A DNA stretch of 64,000 nucleotides from DASRDU01 sp046331565 (lineage in GTDB: Bacteria > Acidobacteriota > Blastocatellia > RBC074): the NCBI GenBank assembly GCA_046331565.1, contig JAXLQP010000003.1, positions 248,001 to 312,000 of the forward strand, in the 5' to 3' direction. The translations under genes were made by a program, and so were the position numbers. The notes below the pieces were generated by a model. It worked only from the letters and a program-made list of their open reading frames with translations, made no database searches and was not told where the DNA came from. The first letter of the stretch is position 1, and each line of letters begins with the position of its first letter. Shown here in pieces: positions 8,037 to 17,057 of this stretch.

Positions 8037-8465
8037 GGCGCCGTTCTTGCGGTTAAAGATCAGCTCAGAGTACAAATCAAATCAGGCTCAAACGACTAAC
8101 GGATACTGACTGAAGCTACTGATCAGACTGTGCATGGATAACGAAGAGCTGGCCGGGATGGAAACGCAAGGCAGCATGCGAGTTTAATTGACCGGATTCC
8201 GTGGTTCCTCATCACCTCGCACCCTGGCGTTCATCTCTGCGTTTTCACCCCTCAATTCAGCTTCCGTTCTGCCAGCATTCATCGCCCCGGCAGTGTTGCT
8301 TTACGATTTCGGACTGACTCTCTGAATGCCCTGCTCCCGGATGAGTTCTGTCCCGTAACCGGCTGGCGGCAACAGGCCGAGCGCCTGATCCGCGGCACAG
8401 CCTCTGACGACCACGTGAAATCAGGATTTCGGACACAACCAGCGAACTGCGCCAGACAGGTGGCG
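8037..8465 (+). promoter_or_regulatory. Long 5' leader of the sulfate transporter operon
   Basis: No recognised riboswitch consensus is visible. Two short ORFs could be translated: 8134-8187 (17 codons, no SD) and a GTG-started ORF at 8201-8317 (38 codons) that contains FCQHSSPRQCCF, that is three Cys codons with two adjacent. The second has only a weak ribosome site, so a cysteine-sensing role is a guess by analogy with the poly-Cys ORF at 3731-3871. Confidence 0.3.
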
Positions 8466-8468
8466 ATG

Positions 8469-9476
8469 ATGATCATCACGCTGCTGATCGTGCTGACCGG
8501 CGCGACCTGCCGCAAGGAGAAGCTGGAAGGCATGCACGAAATCACGATTACGGTTTACGGCTTCAGCATTCTCAAGGAACCGCTCGACAAGGAAATCTTT
8601 CCTGCCTTCAGTCGTCGCTGGGAAAACCGCACCGGGCAGAAAGTGATCTTCGCTTCATCCTTTGCCGGTTCTGAAACCGTGACCAATCAGATTCTGGCCG
8701 GAGCCAAGGCGGACGTGGCGATTCTGGCCATTGAACGCAATGCGGAACGGCTGCTCAAAGGCGAGGCAACGAGTACCGACTGGCGCGAATTTCCGCATCA
8801 GGGCATCGTCAACCGCACGCCGATGGTGATTGTGGTCAGGAAGGGGAATCCGAAAGGAATTCGTGATTTTGAAGACCTGGCCAAACCCGGCGTCCGGGTA
8901 ATTCATCCCGATCCGGTCTCTTCAGGCGGGGCGCAATGGTCGCTGCTCGCAATTTACGGTTCGCAACTGATAAAGTCAGAAAAACAGACCGGCAAACGCG
9001 ATGAAGCCAGGGCGACAGAGTTGCTCAAACGGGTGTGGAAGAACGTCATCGCCACGCCGGAATCGGCCCGCCAGGCCCGGACGCAGCTTGAAACCGGCTT
9101 TGGTGATGCGCTGATTACTTATGAGATTGATGCGCTGCAACTGGTCAGCCGCAATCCGGAATTTGAAATCGTGGCCCCGCAAAGCACGATCTTCAGCGAG
9201 CATCCGGTCGTCATCGTGGATCTGGGGATGACGCCGTCAAAACGGGCGCTCGTCGAACTGTTCATTGATTATCTGTGGAGCGAACAGGCCCAGCGCGCGT
9301 GGGTCAAATATGACTTCCGGTCAGTCACCGATGAAAAGCTGAACGAAGAGCATCGCAGCTTTCTGAAAATTGCCCAGCCGTTCGGCATTGATTATTTCGG
9401 CGGCTGGTCCAGGGCTTATCCTGAAATCATTGAAGGCATCTGGAAGAAACAGGTGCAGTCAGCCGTCAATCAGTAA
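8469..9476 (+). CDS. Sulfate ABC transporter substrate-binding protein
   Basis: A periplasmic solute-binding protein of about 335 residues in the Sbp/CysP family. A hydrophobic N-terminus (MIITLLIVLTGATC) ends in a Cys that could be lipidated, although the lipobox is not canonical. The mature part shows the family pattern: VYGFSILKEPLDKEIFPAF, SFAGSETVTNQILAGAKADVAIL, a conserved VIVVRKGNPKGI and DFEDLAKPGVRVIHPDP. The ATG at 8469 or 8466 was chosen because AGGTGG lies just upstream; a GTG at 8415 would add a polar extension before the signal peptide. Permease and ATPase genes follow closely in the same orientation. Thiosulfate is an alternative ligand. Confidence 0.9.
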   Translation: MIITLLIVLTGATCRKEKLEGMHEITITVYGFSILKEPLDKEIFPAFSRRWENRTGQKVIFASSFAGSETVTNQILAGAKADVAILAIERNAERLLKGEATSTDWREFPHQGIVNRTPMVIVVRKGNPKGIRDFEDLAKPGVRVIHPDPVSSGGAQWSLLAIYGSQLIKSEKQTGKRDEARATELLKRVWKNVIATPESARQARTQLETGFGDALITYEIDALQLVSRNPEFEIVAPQSTIFSEHPVVIVDLGMTPSKRALVELFIDYLWSEQAQRAWVKYDFRSVTDEKLNEEHRSFLKIAQPFGIDYFGGWSRAYPEIIEGIWKKQVQSAVNQ

Positions 9477-9486
9477 TTCAGTAATT

Positions 9487-10332
9487 ATGAGCGCAGTTAC
9501 GACTACCAGAAATTCTGCCGCCCTCGGTCACGGCGCTGATGCCGCCCGACCGGTCGGCATCGGGCTGGTGATTCTGGCGATGATGCCGCTGGTAATTATG
9601 CCGATGGCCTCGGTCTTTATTTTCGGGCTGAAGGAAGGGCCGATTCATTTCTGGCAGGTGCTGGCAGCGCCGGAAGCGCTTTTTTCGATCAAGCTGAGCC
9701 TGATTACCAGCAGCGTGGCAACGATCTGCAACGTCATCTTCGGACTGCTTGCCGCTTACGTGCTGAGCAAGTATGATTTCGCCGGAAATTCAGCACTCAT
9801 GATTGTCATCAGTCTGCCGACGGCCATTCCGACTGCCGTTGCCGGTTTTGCGCTGCTGCTGCTCTGGGGCAAGCACGGGCTGATTGGATTTTACCTGGAA
9901 CGTTACACCGATTTTGAGGTGATGTTCACCACTGCCGCCATTATCCTGGCGAATATTTTCGTAACGTTCCCGCTGGCTTTCGGAGTCATCAAGCCCGCCC
10001 TTGATAACTTCGACCGCAGCTATGAGGACGCGGCTGAAACAATGGGCGCCTCGCGCTGGCAGACATTTATTTATGTCGTGCTGCCCAGCCTGCGCGGCGC
10101 AATCATCACCGGGGCGCTGCTGACTTTTGCGCGTTCGATTGGTGAATTCGGTTCGACCATCATGGTCAGCGGCAATCTGGCGCTCAAAACGCAGACCGCG
10201 CCGCTCTATATTTTTACGAAGTTCAATGAAGGAGATGTCGAAGCCGCCAATGTTATTGCGGTCGTGCTGGCGGTCATCTCCTTTGCGGTATTTTCACTCA
10301 TCATCTTTACCAGGAATCGTCTGGAAAGATAA
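9487..10332 (+). CDS. Sulfate ABC transporter permease
   Basis: A 281-residue inner-membrane permease of the CysT/CysW family with about six hydrophobic helices. The cytoplasmic EAA loop that docks with the ATPase is visible (EDAAETMGASRWQTFIYVVLP). The start at 9487 lies 10 bases after the binding-protein stop; a longer in-frame ORF would begin inside that gene and lacks support. Classical sulfate importers use a CysT-CysW heterodimer, but only one permease gene is present here, so a homodimer or a partner elsewhere must be assumed. Confidence 0.9.
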   Translation: MSAVTTTRNSAALGHGADAARPVGIGLVILAMMPLVIMPMASVFIFGLKEGPIHFWQVLAAPEALFSIKLSLITSSVATICNVIFGLLAAYVLSKYDFAGNSALMIVISLPTAIPTAVAGFALLLLWGKHGLIGFYLERYTDFEVMFTTAAIILANIFVTFPLAFGVIKPALDNFDRSYEDAAETMGASRWQTFIYVVLPSLRGAIITGALLTFARSIGEFGSTIMVSGNLALKTQTAPLYIFTKFNEGDVEAANVIAVVLAVISFAVFSLIIFTRNRLER

Positions 10333-10428
10333 GACAGGGATGAAGCATGCCGAGGCGGAAGGATCGCCCCCCAACCGTGCTTTATCCTTCAGCCTCATCA
10401 TTCATCCTTCCTGAAAGTGAGGTGTGCG

Positions 10429-11661
10429 ATGGCGAGAGAAGTAATGGTGACCCTCTTTCCTGAAACTCAAGCCTTCGCCGAGCGCCGCCCGGAAGCCCGC
10501 GCGGCCCTCAGCGTCAGTCATCTGACCAAGCGTTTCGGCGCTGAGCCGATTCTCAACGATGTCAGCTTTGCTGTCGAAGAAGGCGAAAGCCTCGTGCTGC
10601 TTGGCCCGTCGGGCAGCGGTAAAAGCACGACGCTGCGCCTGATTGCCGGTCTTGAATCGCCCGATGCCGGGCAGATCAGGATTCGCGGCAAGCAGGTCGA
10701 AGGCGTTCGCGCCCGTGATCGCAATGTCGGCGTGATCTTTCAGCATTACGCGCTCTTTCCGCAGATGACCGTCGCCGAAAACATCGGCTTCGGGCTGAAG
10801 ATTCGCAAGGTGAAAGCGCGTGACCGCGAGCCGGTCATCAGCCGCCTGCTTGAACTGATCGGACTCAGCGATCAGCGCGACAAATATCCGTCACAGATTT
10901 CCGGCGGCCAGGCGCAGCGCGTGGCCATTGCCCGCGCGCTCGCGTATGAACCCGACGTGCTGCTGTTTGATGAATCATTCAGCGCGCTCGACCCGCAAAC
11001 GCGCGTGCCGCTGCGGCGTGAAATTCGCGCACTGCTGCGCAAGCTGCGCATTCCTTCGCTGTTCATCACGCACGATCAGGAAGAAGCGATGGAACTGGGC
11101 GACCAGATTGCCATTCTCAATCGTGGCCGCATTGAACAGATCGGTTCGCCTGCCGATGTTTACAACGACCCGCAGACGGAATTTGTCGCCACCTTCCTGG
11201 GCGCGGCGAACGTTATGCAGGGCGCGTGGCAGGACGGGCTGATTCGTCTCGACAGTGACCGCTACCTTGCGCCTGCCGGTGGCATGACGCCGATGGTCAA
11301 CGGCACACGGGCCAGGGTCATCTTCCGTCCCGAAGACGTGTCGCTCGGCTCGGCAACGGGCCTTGTCGAAACTCCTTATCACCTGGGTCGCGGCGAAATC
11401 ACCGATGTCAGTTTTACCGGGGCGACTGAGAATCTGACCGTCAGGCTGGTGACTTACACGCAATCCGGCAATCTCGTCATGCCGCGCAATGAACCAGGCC
11501 GCAACAGTTTCGCTTCGTTTGGCAGCGCGACCAGTTCTGAATTTGTCATCAAGGCGGTGCGGTCAAAGTGGGATGCCCGCAAACTGAAACTGCGCACGGG
11601 CGACCGGGTGACAGTGGGGCTGAAATCCTACAAGGCACTGCACACGCCGGACGCCGACTGA
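10429..11661 (+). CDS. cysA: Sulfate ABC transporter ATP-binding protein
   Basis: A 410-residue ATPase energising sulfate import. Walker A is GPSGSGKST, the signature SGGQAQRVAIARAL, Walker B VLLFDESFSALDP (Ser where Pro is usual after the catalytic Glu) and the switch His is in FITHDQEEAMELGDQ. A C-terminal TOBE-like regulatory region follows (FRPEDVSL, GRGEITDVSFTGATENLTVR), longer than in many CysA proteins. ATG at 10429 has GAGGTG upstream and was preferred over GTG at 10417. It is separated from the permease by about 100 bases without a clear promoter, so it is probably cotranscribed. Confidence 0.92.
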   Translation: MAREVMVTLFPETQAFAERRPEARAALSVSHLTKRFGAEPILNDVSFAVEEGESLVLLGPSGSGKSTTLRLIAGLESPDAGQIRIRGKQVEGVRARDRNVGVIFQHYALFPQMTVAENIGFGLKIRKVKARDREPVISRLLELIGLSDQRDKYPSQISGGQAQRVAIARALAYEPDVLLFDESFSALDPQTRVPLRREIRALLRKLRIPSLFITHDQEEAMELGDQIAILNRGRIEQIGSPADVYNDPQTEFVATFLGAANVMQGAWQDGLIRLDSDRYLAPAGGMTPMVNGTRARVIFRPEDVSLGSATGLVETPYHLGRGEITDVSFTGATENLTVRLVTYTQSGNLVMPRNEPGRNSFASFGSATSSEFVIKAVRSKWDARKLKLRTGDRVTVGLKSYKALHTPDAD

Positions 11662-11680
11662 AACGCGGCGCGCTGTCCGG

Positions 11681-13258
11681 TTACGGCTGACAACTTTCCT
11701 GCCTGATCATCTCTGCGGCCTTTTCGGCAATCATCATGACTGGCGCGCCGGTGTGGCCGGTGATGATTTCCGGCATGATCGAAGCATCCACCACCCGCAG
11801 GCCCGCAACACCGTGAACGCGCAGCCGTTCATCCACCACTGCCATCGCGTCGCTGCCCATTTTGCAGCTTCCCACCGGATGATAGAGAGTTTCGGCTGTC
11901 CCGCGTAAAAACTGACCAACCGCTTCATCGCTCCTGTTCGCAGGGCCGGGCCAGAGTTCCCTGCCTCTGAAAGCGTCAAGTGACGATGCCCCGGCGATGC
12001 TGCGCGCAAGCTGCGTCCCTTCGATCAGCGCAGCCTGGTCAGCTTCGGCGGCCAGGTAATTCGGCTGAATCAGCGGCGGCGCGGTCGGGTCAGCAGAACG
12101 CAGCCGCAGGCAGCCGCGACTCACGGGATGTTGCAGGATGGCTCCGATAGCAAAGCCGTGTCCTGCCGGATTATCGAAACCGTGCCCCATATAAAAAGTC
12201 GGCGCAAAGATCAGTTCAATGTCAGGCGCAGGCGCAGCGGCGCGGGTTTTCAGAAACGCTCCGGCTTCGGCCACGTTTGAACTGAGCGGGCCTTGACGAA
12301 AGAGCAGGTAATTGACTACATTCCCCAGCCTCTCGGCGCTCGCCATCGTGACCGGCTGCGTGCATTCGTACTGCGCGGCGCCGATCAGGTGATCCTGCAA
12401 ATTCCGTCCGACTCCGGGCAGATCAGCGACAACCGGAATGCCCAGGGCTTTGAGTTCATCAGCCGGGCCAATGCCTGAAAGCATCAGTGATTGCGGTGAA
12501 TTGACCGCGCCGCCCGACAGAATGACTTCGCGTTCGGCGCGCACCTGCAACAGTTTTCCGTCCTGCACGTACTCAGCGCCGGTGGCGCGGGTGCCGTCAA
12601 AAAGCAGGCGAGCAAGCAGCGCGCCGGTTTTGATGGTCAGATTCGGACGTGGCCGGGCAGGCCGCAGATAAGCGACCGCCGCGCTGCATCGTTTGCCGTT
12701 TTTCTGCGTGACCTGAAAGAACCCTGCGCCTTCCATTTCAGGCCCGTTGAAATCGTCGTTGCGCGGCAACCCGTATTCCCCACAGGCGGCCACGAAGGCC
12801 TGCGAAACAGGGTTGGTGCAGCGCAGATCAGCGACATTGAGCGGTCCGCCCGTTCCGTGCAGTTTTGACGCGCCGCGTTCCTGATGCTCTGATCTGATGA
12901 AATAAGGCAGCACATCGGGCCAGCCCCAGCCGTCGTTGCCGAGTTCGCGCCAGCGGTCGTAATCGTGCTGATGACCGCGCATGTAAATCATCGCGTTCAT
13001 CGAACTGCTGCCGCCGAGTGTTTTGCCGCGTGGCCAGTACAGGCGACGGTGATTGAGTTGCGGCTGCTCTTCAGTGAAATAGGCCCAGTCAAAATTGCTT
13101 TTGAATAATTTCGGCCACGCCGCCGGAATGTGAATTTCCTGTTTCTGATCGGGACTGCCGGCTTCAAGCAGCAGCACACTGATGTGCGGATCTTCGGTCA
13201 GGCGCGCCGCCAGCACACAGCCCGCTGAACCTGCGCCGACAATGATGTAATCAAACAT
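11681..13258 (-). CDS. GMC-family FAD-dependent oxidoreductase
   Basis: A 525-residue glucose-methanol-choline oxidoreductase closest in look to choline/alcohol dehydrogenases. The FAD-binding motif YIIVGAGSAGCVLAARL is at the N-terminus, the first GMC signature is WPRGKTLGGSSSMNAMIYMRG, the second GGAVNSPQSLMLSGIGP, and the active-site His lies in LYHPVGSCKMG. The start has GAGGATG upstream. It is convergent with the transporter operon and shares no obvious pathway with its neighbours, so the substrate alcohol is unknown. Confidence 0.9.
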   Translation of the reverse strand: MFDYIIVGAGSAGCVLAARLTEDPHISVLLLEAGSPDQKQEIHIPAAWPKLFKSNFDWAYFTEEQPQLNHRRLYWPRGKTLGGSSSMNAMIYMRGHQHDYDRWRELGNDGWGWPDVLPYFIRSEHQERGASKLHGTGGPLNVADLRCTNPVSQAFVAACGEYGLPRNDDFNGPEMEGAGFFQVTQKNGKRCSAAVAYLRPARPRPNLTIKTGALLARLLFDGTRATGAEYVQDGKLLQVRAEREVILSGGAVNSPQSLMLSGIGPADELKALGIPVVADLPGVGRNLQDHLIGAAQYECTQPVTMASAERLGNVVNYLLFRQGPLSSNVAEAGAFLKTRAAAPAPDIELIFAPTFYMGHGFDNPAGHGFAIGAILQHPVSRGCLRLRSADPTAPPLIQPNYLAAEADQAALIEGTQLARSIAGASSLDAFRGRELWPGPANRSDEAVGQFLRGTAETLYHPVGSCKMGSDAMAVVDERLRVHGVAGLRVVDASIMPEIITGHTGAPVMMIAEKAAEMIRQESCQP

Positions 13259-13307
13259 GCCATCCTCACTTTTTCAGGTCGGGTGTGACTGCGCCCTGTA
13301 ATTTTGA

Positions 13308-13359
13308 GCGCCACCGCCAGCCTCAGGACTTCCCCGCATCCCGAAGCTGGCGGTGGCGC
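13308..13359. repeat. Perfect 14-base dyad
   Basis: GCGCCACCGCCAGC (13308-13321) is exactly mirrored at 13346-13359 with a 24-base loop, between two leftward genes. It may stop transcripts coming from the propeller-cytochrome gene. Confidence 0.6.
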
Positions 13360-13467
13360 AACGTGAAGGCTGCAAACGACAGGCAGTTGGCTTCATCTGA
13401 AAACCGGACTCCCTTCTGCCCGATCTTCAGGTTGATTCTGAAGCCTGATGCTGCCGGATGCCAGCCT

Positions 13468-15819
13468 TCAGTTAATCGGAAACGGCCTGGTCGAAGCGTC
13501 AATGGATTTCAGAAACTTCACCAGCGCCGCGCGATTTCTGGCCGAGTTGAGCGGATCAGGCGCAAAGGTCGGCAGCCCCGCGCGCCGATGCTCAACGTTA
13601 TCCAGCACCTGATCAATCGTCAGCGCCGAACCGTTGTGCAGGAGCGGCCCGAACGCCCACGCGCTGAGCAGCGACGGCGGCGCGAAACCATCGGCGCCGA
13701 GCGGCGGCGCGCCGTTCTGACGAATCTCGTTGACATCCGCCGGATTGAAAGTGCCAACCGGTCGCAGCAGGCGGAAGAGCTGACCTCTGACGACATCGGT
13801 TGCCGCTGGCGGCGGCGTGTAATCGCGGCGCGCGACCGACCAGCCGGGGCCGCCGTGACATTGCACGCATCCGGCCAGTTCGAAGAGTTTGCGCCCCTTC
13901 GCAATCTCGCGCCCTTCGCGGAAGAACGGCGGCACATTCGAGAGCGGTGAAATCGGTGAGCGAATGCCGCGCGCAATGAATTCCCTGAGCGCATCGAGTT
14001 CGACACTGCGCCCGGCGTTCGGCGCGCCGAGTCCGGCGTTCTGCACGCCGTTCTGAATCAGCCCCAGCCCGCCCTGTGTGTCGCGGATGTTCGATTCAAA
14101 ATCCTGAATCTCATCGTTGACCGCCGAGTAATTGAAAATCTTCTGATCGGTCGGATCGTGCGGATTGAACGAGCCGTTGAAAGGCAGCGAGCGACGCGGC
14201 CCCGTGCCGAAAATCCAGACCACACCATCCGTCAGGCCGAAAGCGTGACACGACACGCACCCGCTCCAGCCTTCGCTTGAAACGCGATTCGGCGGAATGA
14301 CCGGCCCCAGCGTCGGCAGATTCACACCCGCCGAAGTGAAGAAGATTCCCTTGCCGTACTGCACAGTCGCCGCGAGCGTGCCCGGCGCGGGCAGCGGCGC
14401 GGAACTGACGGTCGCAATCACCTGATTGGTGTCGAGGTTGACGACTGACAGATCGCGCGAGACTTCGTTGATGACATAACCGCGCTTGTCAGTTGAGTTG
14501 ATCGCCACGCCCACCGGCTTCTGTCCGACGAAGATGCGAATCAGATTGCCCGGATCACCGGCCTGTTTCGGCGCGTTGATCGTCGGCGTGCCGTCAGCAT
14601 CAAGCACCACTTTGACCAGCATGTTCGATCCCATCGAGACCACATAGCCTTCATTGCTGCTGCGCCTGAAGGCGATCTGCCAGGGCATGCCGAGGAAAAG
14701 TTTCTGGTCGCCCGGCGGCTGAAAGTTGATGCCGCGATTCATATTGATCGTCTGCCGCTGACCACTGGCCACACCTTCCTGGTCGGTATTGGTGTCGAGT
14801 ACGCTCAGAACGGCCTGGACATTGACGTTGAAGCGCGTCGGCCCGTCAGGCGAAGCGGCGTTGCTCGGCAGATAAGCCCGATTGCCCTTGATCGCCACGG
14901 CGTTGAGCGTGTTCGGGAACGCGCCCGTCTTCACCGTAAAAGTCGGCGGACTGGTCGCCGCAATGCGCTGCAATGCCGAACCGTTTGAATTGAAGCCGAC
15001 ATCCGCCAGCGGATTGAGGACGGCTTCGCCAGTCACTCTGTTACTGGCCGTCGAAATGACCGTGACGTGACCTTCCTTGTAATCATCCGCGCCGATGATT
15101 TTGCCCGGCACATCAACGGCGAGGAACTGTGTGACGTAAACTTTTTCGTCGTTGTCGTTGTCATCGCCGTCGTTGGTGATTGCAATGCCGCGCGGTTCAA
15201 GGCCGACGCCGGAAATGACATCGGTCACAAAACCGAAACGCGGATCAATGACCGAAATGTCATTGGAGCGCGCATTGGTAACGTAAAGTTTGCGGCCATT
15301 CGGCGTGAACGCCAGCCCGTAAGGTTCAGTCCCGACTTTGATTGCACCAAGCAGGCGGCGCGCGTTCGCGTCAATGACCGAAACCGTTCCGCTGACCGTG
15401 TTGGCGACATACACGAACCGGCCATCCGGCGAGATGGCCAGGTTGTTCGGTTCCCTGCCCACGCCGATTTCGGCGACTTTCGCATTGGCGTCATTTTCAA
15501 CATTGAAGACCGAAACAGAATCACTATCAGTGTTGCAGACCCAGACGAATTTATCGTCCGGCGTGACGACCACCGGAGATGACTGGGTGGGAACGCCCTG
15601 CGCTGCCTGCGCGGCAGCCAGGTCTGATTCCTGAACAACAGCTGGTGTCTGGCTGACTTCGGCTGAAGTTACTGTCGGAGTTCCCGTCCCGGTACGTTCA
15701 CGCTCGCGGTCGGTCTGCGCTGAAGATTTGAAAGCCAGATCGGTTCCCTGCCAGGCCAGCAGCCCGGCGGCAATGATCGTGATGCTGACCAGTAATTTGA
15801 TCCACTCCCTGATTCTCAT
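13468..15819 (-). CDS. YVTN beta-propeller / c-type cytochrome fusion
   Basis: An exported protein of 783 residues. An N-terminal membrane segment (KLLVSITIIAAGLLAW) serves as signal or anchor. Residues ~90-540 hold repeats of the YVTN type (DDKFVWVCNTDSDSVSVFNV, DGRFVYVANTVSGTVSVIDA, NGRKLYVTNARSNDISVIDP), predicting a seven-bladed propeller. The C-terminal part has two haem-c sites, CVSCHAFG and CVQCHGGPG, in a di-haem cytochrome arrangement. ATG at 15819 is preceded by GGAGG. The family occurs in acidobacteria and planctomycetes; an electron-transfer or substrate-oxidation role in the periplasm is inferred, not known. Confidence 0.85.
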   Translation of the reverse strand: MRIREWIKLLVSITIIAAGLLAWQGTDLAFKSSAQTDRERERTGTGTPTVTSAEVSQTPAVVQESDLAAAQAAQGVPTQSSPVVVTPDDKFVWVCNTDSDSVSVFNVENDANAKVAEIGVGREPNNLAISPDGRFVYVANTVSGTVSVIDANARRLLGAIKVGTEPYGLAFTPNGRKLYVTNARSNDISVIDPRFGFVTDVISGVGLEPRGIAITNDGDDNDNDEKVYVTQFLAVDVPGKIIGADDYKEGHVTVISTASNRVTGEAVLNPLADVGFNSNGSALQRIAATSPPTFTVKTGAFPNTLNAVAIKGNRAYLPSNAASPDGPTRFNVNVQAVLSVLDTNTDQEGVASGQRQTINMNRGINFQPPGDQKLFLGMPWQIAFRRSSNEGYVVSMGSNMLVKVVLDADGTPTINAPKQAGDPGNLIRIFVGQKPVGVAINSTDKRGYVINEVSRDLSVVNLDTNQVIATVSSAPLPAPGTLAATVQYGKGIFFTSAGVNLPTLGPVIPPNRVSSEGWSGCVSCHAFGLTDGVVWIFGTGPRRSLPFNGSFNPHDPTDQKIFNYSAVNDEIQDFESNIRDTQGGLGLIQNGVQNAGLGAPNAGRSVELDALREFIARGIRSPISPLSNVPPFFREGREIAKGRKLFELAGCVQCHGGPGWSVARRDYTPPPAATDVVRGQLFRLLRPVGTFNPADVNEIRQNGAPPLGADGFAPPSLLSAWAFGPLLHNGSALTIDQVLDNVEHRRAGLPTFAPDPLNSARNRAALVKFLKSIDASTRPFPIN

Positions 15820-16095
15820 CTTTTCCTCCTGCAATTTGAGTTTGCTGATCGGGGGATAAAATCTGACTGTCAGAACCGGAGCAGAAATCACAGGCACTGA
15901 TCAGCCCCAATGGCACATTCAGGCGAAGGAAACTGTGATTTCAGGAAAACATTTCAGTTCGACGCGCAACTTAGCGAAAGCGGGCCGTAAAAGTCTTCAA
16001 CCCCGGATCAGGTTCTTTTGAGTTTTTCTTCAGGAAATTCTGAAGACGCTATGCGCCACAAACGGCAGCAGTTAACCTTCAGCGCCAGGGCAGTG
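15820..16095. other. Gap between divergent genes
   Basis: No gene seen. It must contain the promoter of the leftward propeller-cytochrome gene, but I find no convincing leftward -35/-10 pair. A small dyad (TCTTCAG/CTGAAGA) lies near 16030. Confidence 0.4.
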
Positions 16096-16125
16096 TTGCT
16101 TAACCGCTTCGTTCAGGGCTATAAA
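16096..16125 (+). promoter_or_regulatory. Promoter of the dipeptidase gene
   Basis: TTGCTT (16096-16101), an 18-base spacer and TATAAA (16120-16125), about 40 bases upstream of the GTG start and its GGAGG ribosome binding site. Confidence 0.5.
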
Positions 16126-16164
16126 CTGACTCGCGGTAAAAATCGGACTTGACGGAGGGACTGT

Positions 16165-16854
16165 GTGAAAAAACGGGGATTCAGGCTGCTGATATTATGG
16201 CTGCTGCTGATCGTGCCGATTAATTATCCGGCGCAGCAGCCATCGCGCGAAGCGCCGCCGAAAGAGCAGGGCCGTTTTCGGGAGGCTGATTTGGTCGAAC
16301 TGATTAAAATTGATCCGACATTCAAGCTCGATATTCGTTACGCCACGTCAAACAATTTCGTCGGGCGGCCTGTCTACACCGAAGCGCGCGCCTTCTTGCA
16401 GCGCCCGGCTGCCGAGGCGCTCCGGCGCGTCAATCAGAAATTGCGCAAACAGGGTTACGGGCTGCTGATCTTTGACGGTTATCGTCCCTGGGCCATCACG
16501 AAACTTTTCTGGGACGTGACTTCGGGCGATCAGCGCAATTACGTTGCCGATCCGGCCAAAGGCTCGAAGCACAATCGCGGCTGCGCCATTGACCTGTCAC
16601 TCTTTGATCTGAAGACCGGCAAAGAGGTCGAGATGCCGAGCGCGTATGACGAAATGACCGAACGCGCCTGGCCGACTTACAAAGGCGGCAGCGCCGAAGC
16701 GCGCCGTCTGCGCGACCTGCTGCGCGCCACGATGGAAGCCGAAGGGTTTCGTGTCAACGAATACGAATGGTGGCACTTTGATTACAAGGACTGGAAGAAA
16801 TACCCGATTCTCAACATCAGCTTTGCCGAGGTTGACCAGCGCCACAGCCGGTGA
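16165..16854 (+). CDS. D-alanyl-D-alanine dipeptidase (VanX/M15D)
   Basis: A 229-residue exported zinc peptidase of family M15, subfamily D. A signal peptide (RLLILWLLLIVPINYPAQ) precedes the domain. The zinc and catalytic residues are present: SKHNRGCAIDLSLF gives the His and Asp of SxHxxGxAxD, and EYEWWHFDY gives the catalytic Glu and third ligand His; the substrate Arg is in FDGYRPW. These enzymes hydrolyse D-Ala-D-Ala in cell-wall turnover; with no van genes nearby, a recycling role is more likely than vancomycin resistance. The GTG start has GGAGG upstream. Confidence 0.9.
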   Translation: MKKRGFRLLILWLLLIVPINYPAQQPSREAPPKEQGRFREADLVELIKIDPTFKLDIRYATSNNFVGRPVYTEARAFLQRPAAEALRRVNQKLRKQGYGLLIFDGYRPWAITKLFWDVTSGDQRNYVADPAKGSKHNRGCAIDLSLFDLKTGKEVEMPSAYDEMTERAWPTYKGGSAEARRLRDLLRATMEAEGFRVNEYEWWHFDYKDWKKYPILNISFAEVDQRHSR

Positions 16855-17057
16855 AGCGGTCGCGGTTCAGGTATTGATGACAGAGTGCAGTTCGACAAAC
16901 TGTCAGCTTGTTGCTGACTTTGCAACGGGCTGTTTGAATAAACAGCGCAACGAGCAGCATCCGGCCCGAATGGGAACCGCCATCGAACGGCTGGCCGGAC
17001 TGATGGCTGATCAAAACGGAAAGAAAAAATCCTGAGCCGACCTTCAGCCGGGACGCT

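Noticed and set aside
8134..8187. A 17-codon ORF (MDNEELAGM...) in the transporter leader
   Set aside because: No Shine-Dalgarno, no Cys codons and no conserved feature; kept only as a note in the leader entry.
13285..13950. Rightward open frame opposite the propeller-cytochrome C-terminus
   Set aside because: It is the complement of the haem-binding region of a clear gene and contains no domain signature.
16165..16854. Vancomycin resistance gene vanX
   Set aside because: Only the M15D dipeptidase is present, with a signal peptide and no vanH/A/R/S neighbours; a cell-wall turnover role is more likely.
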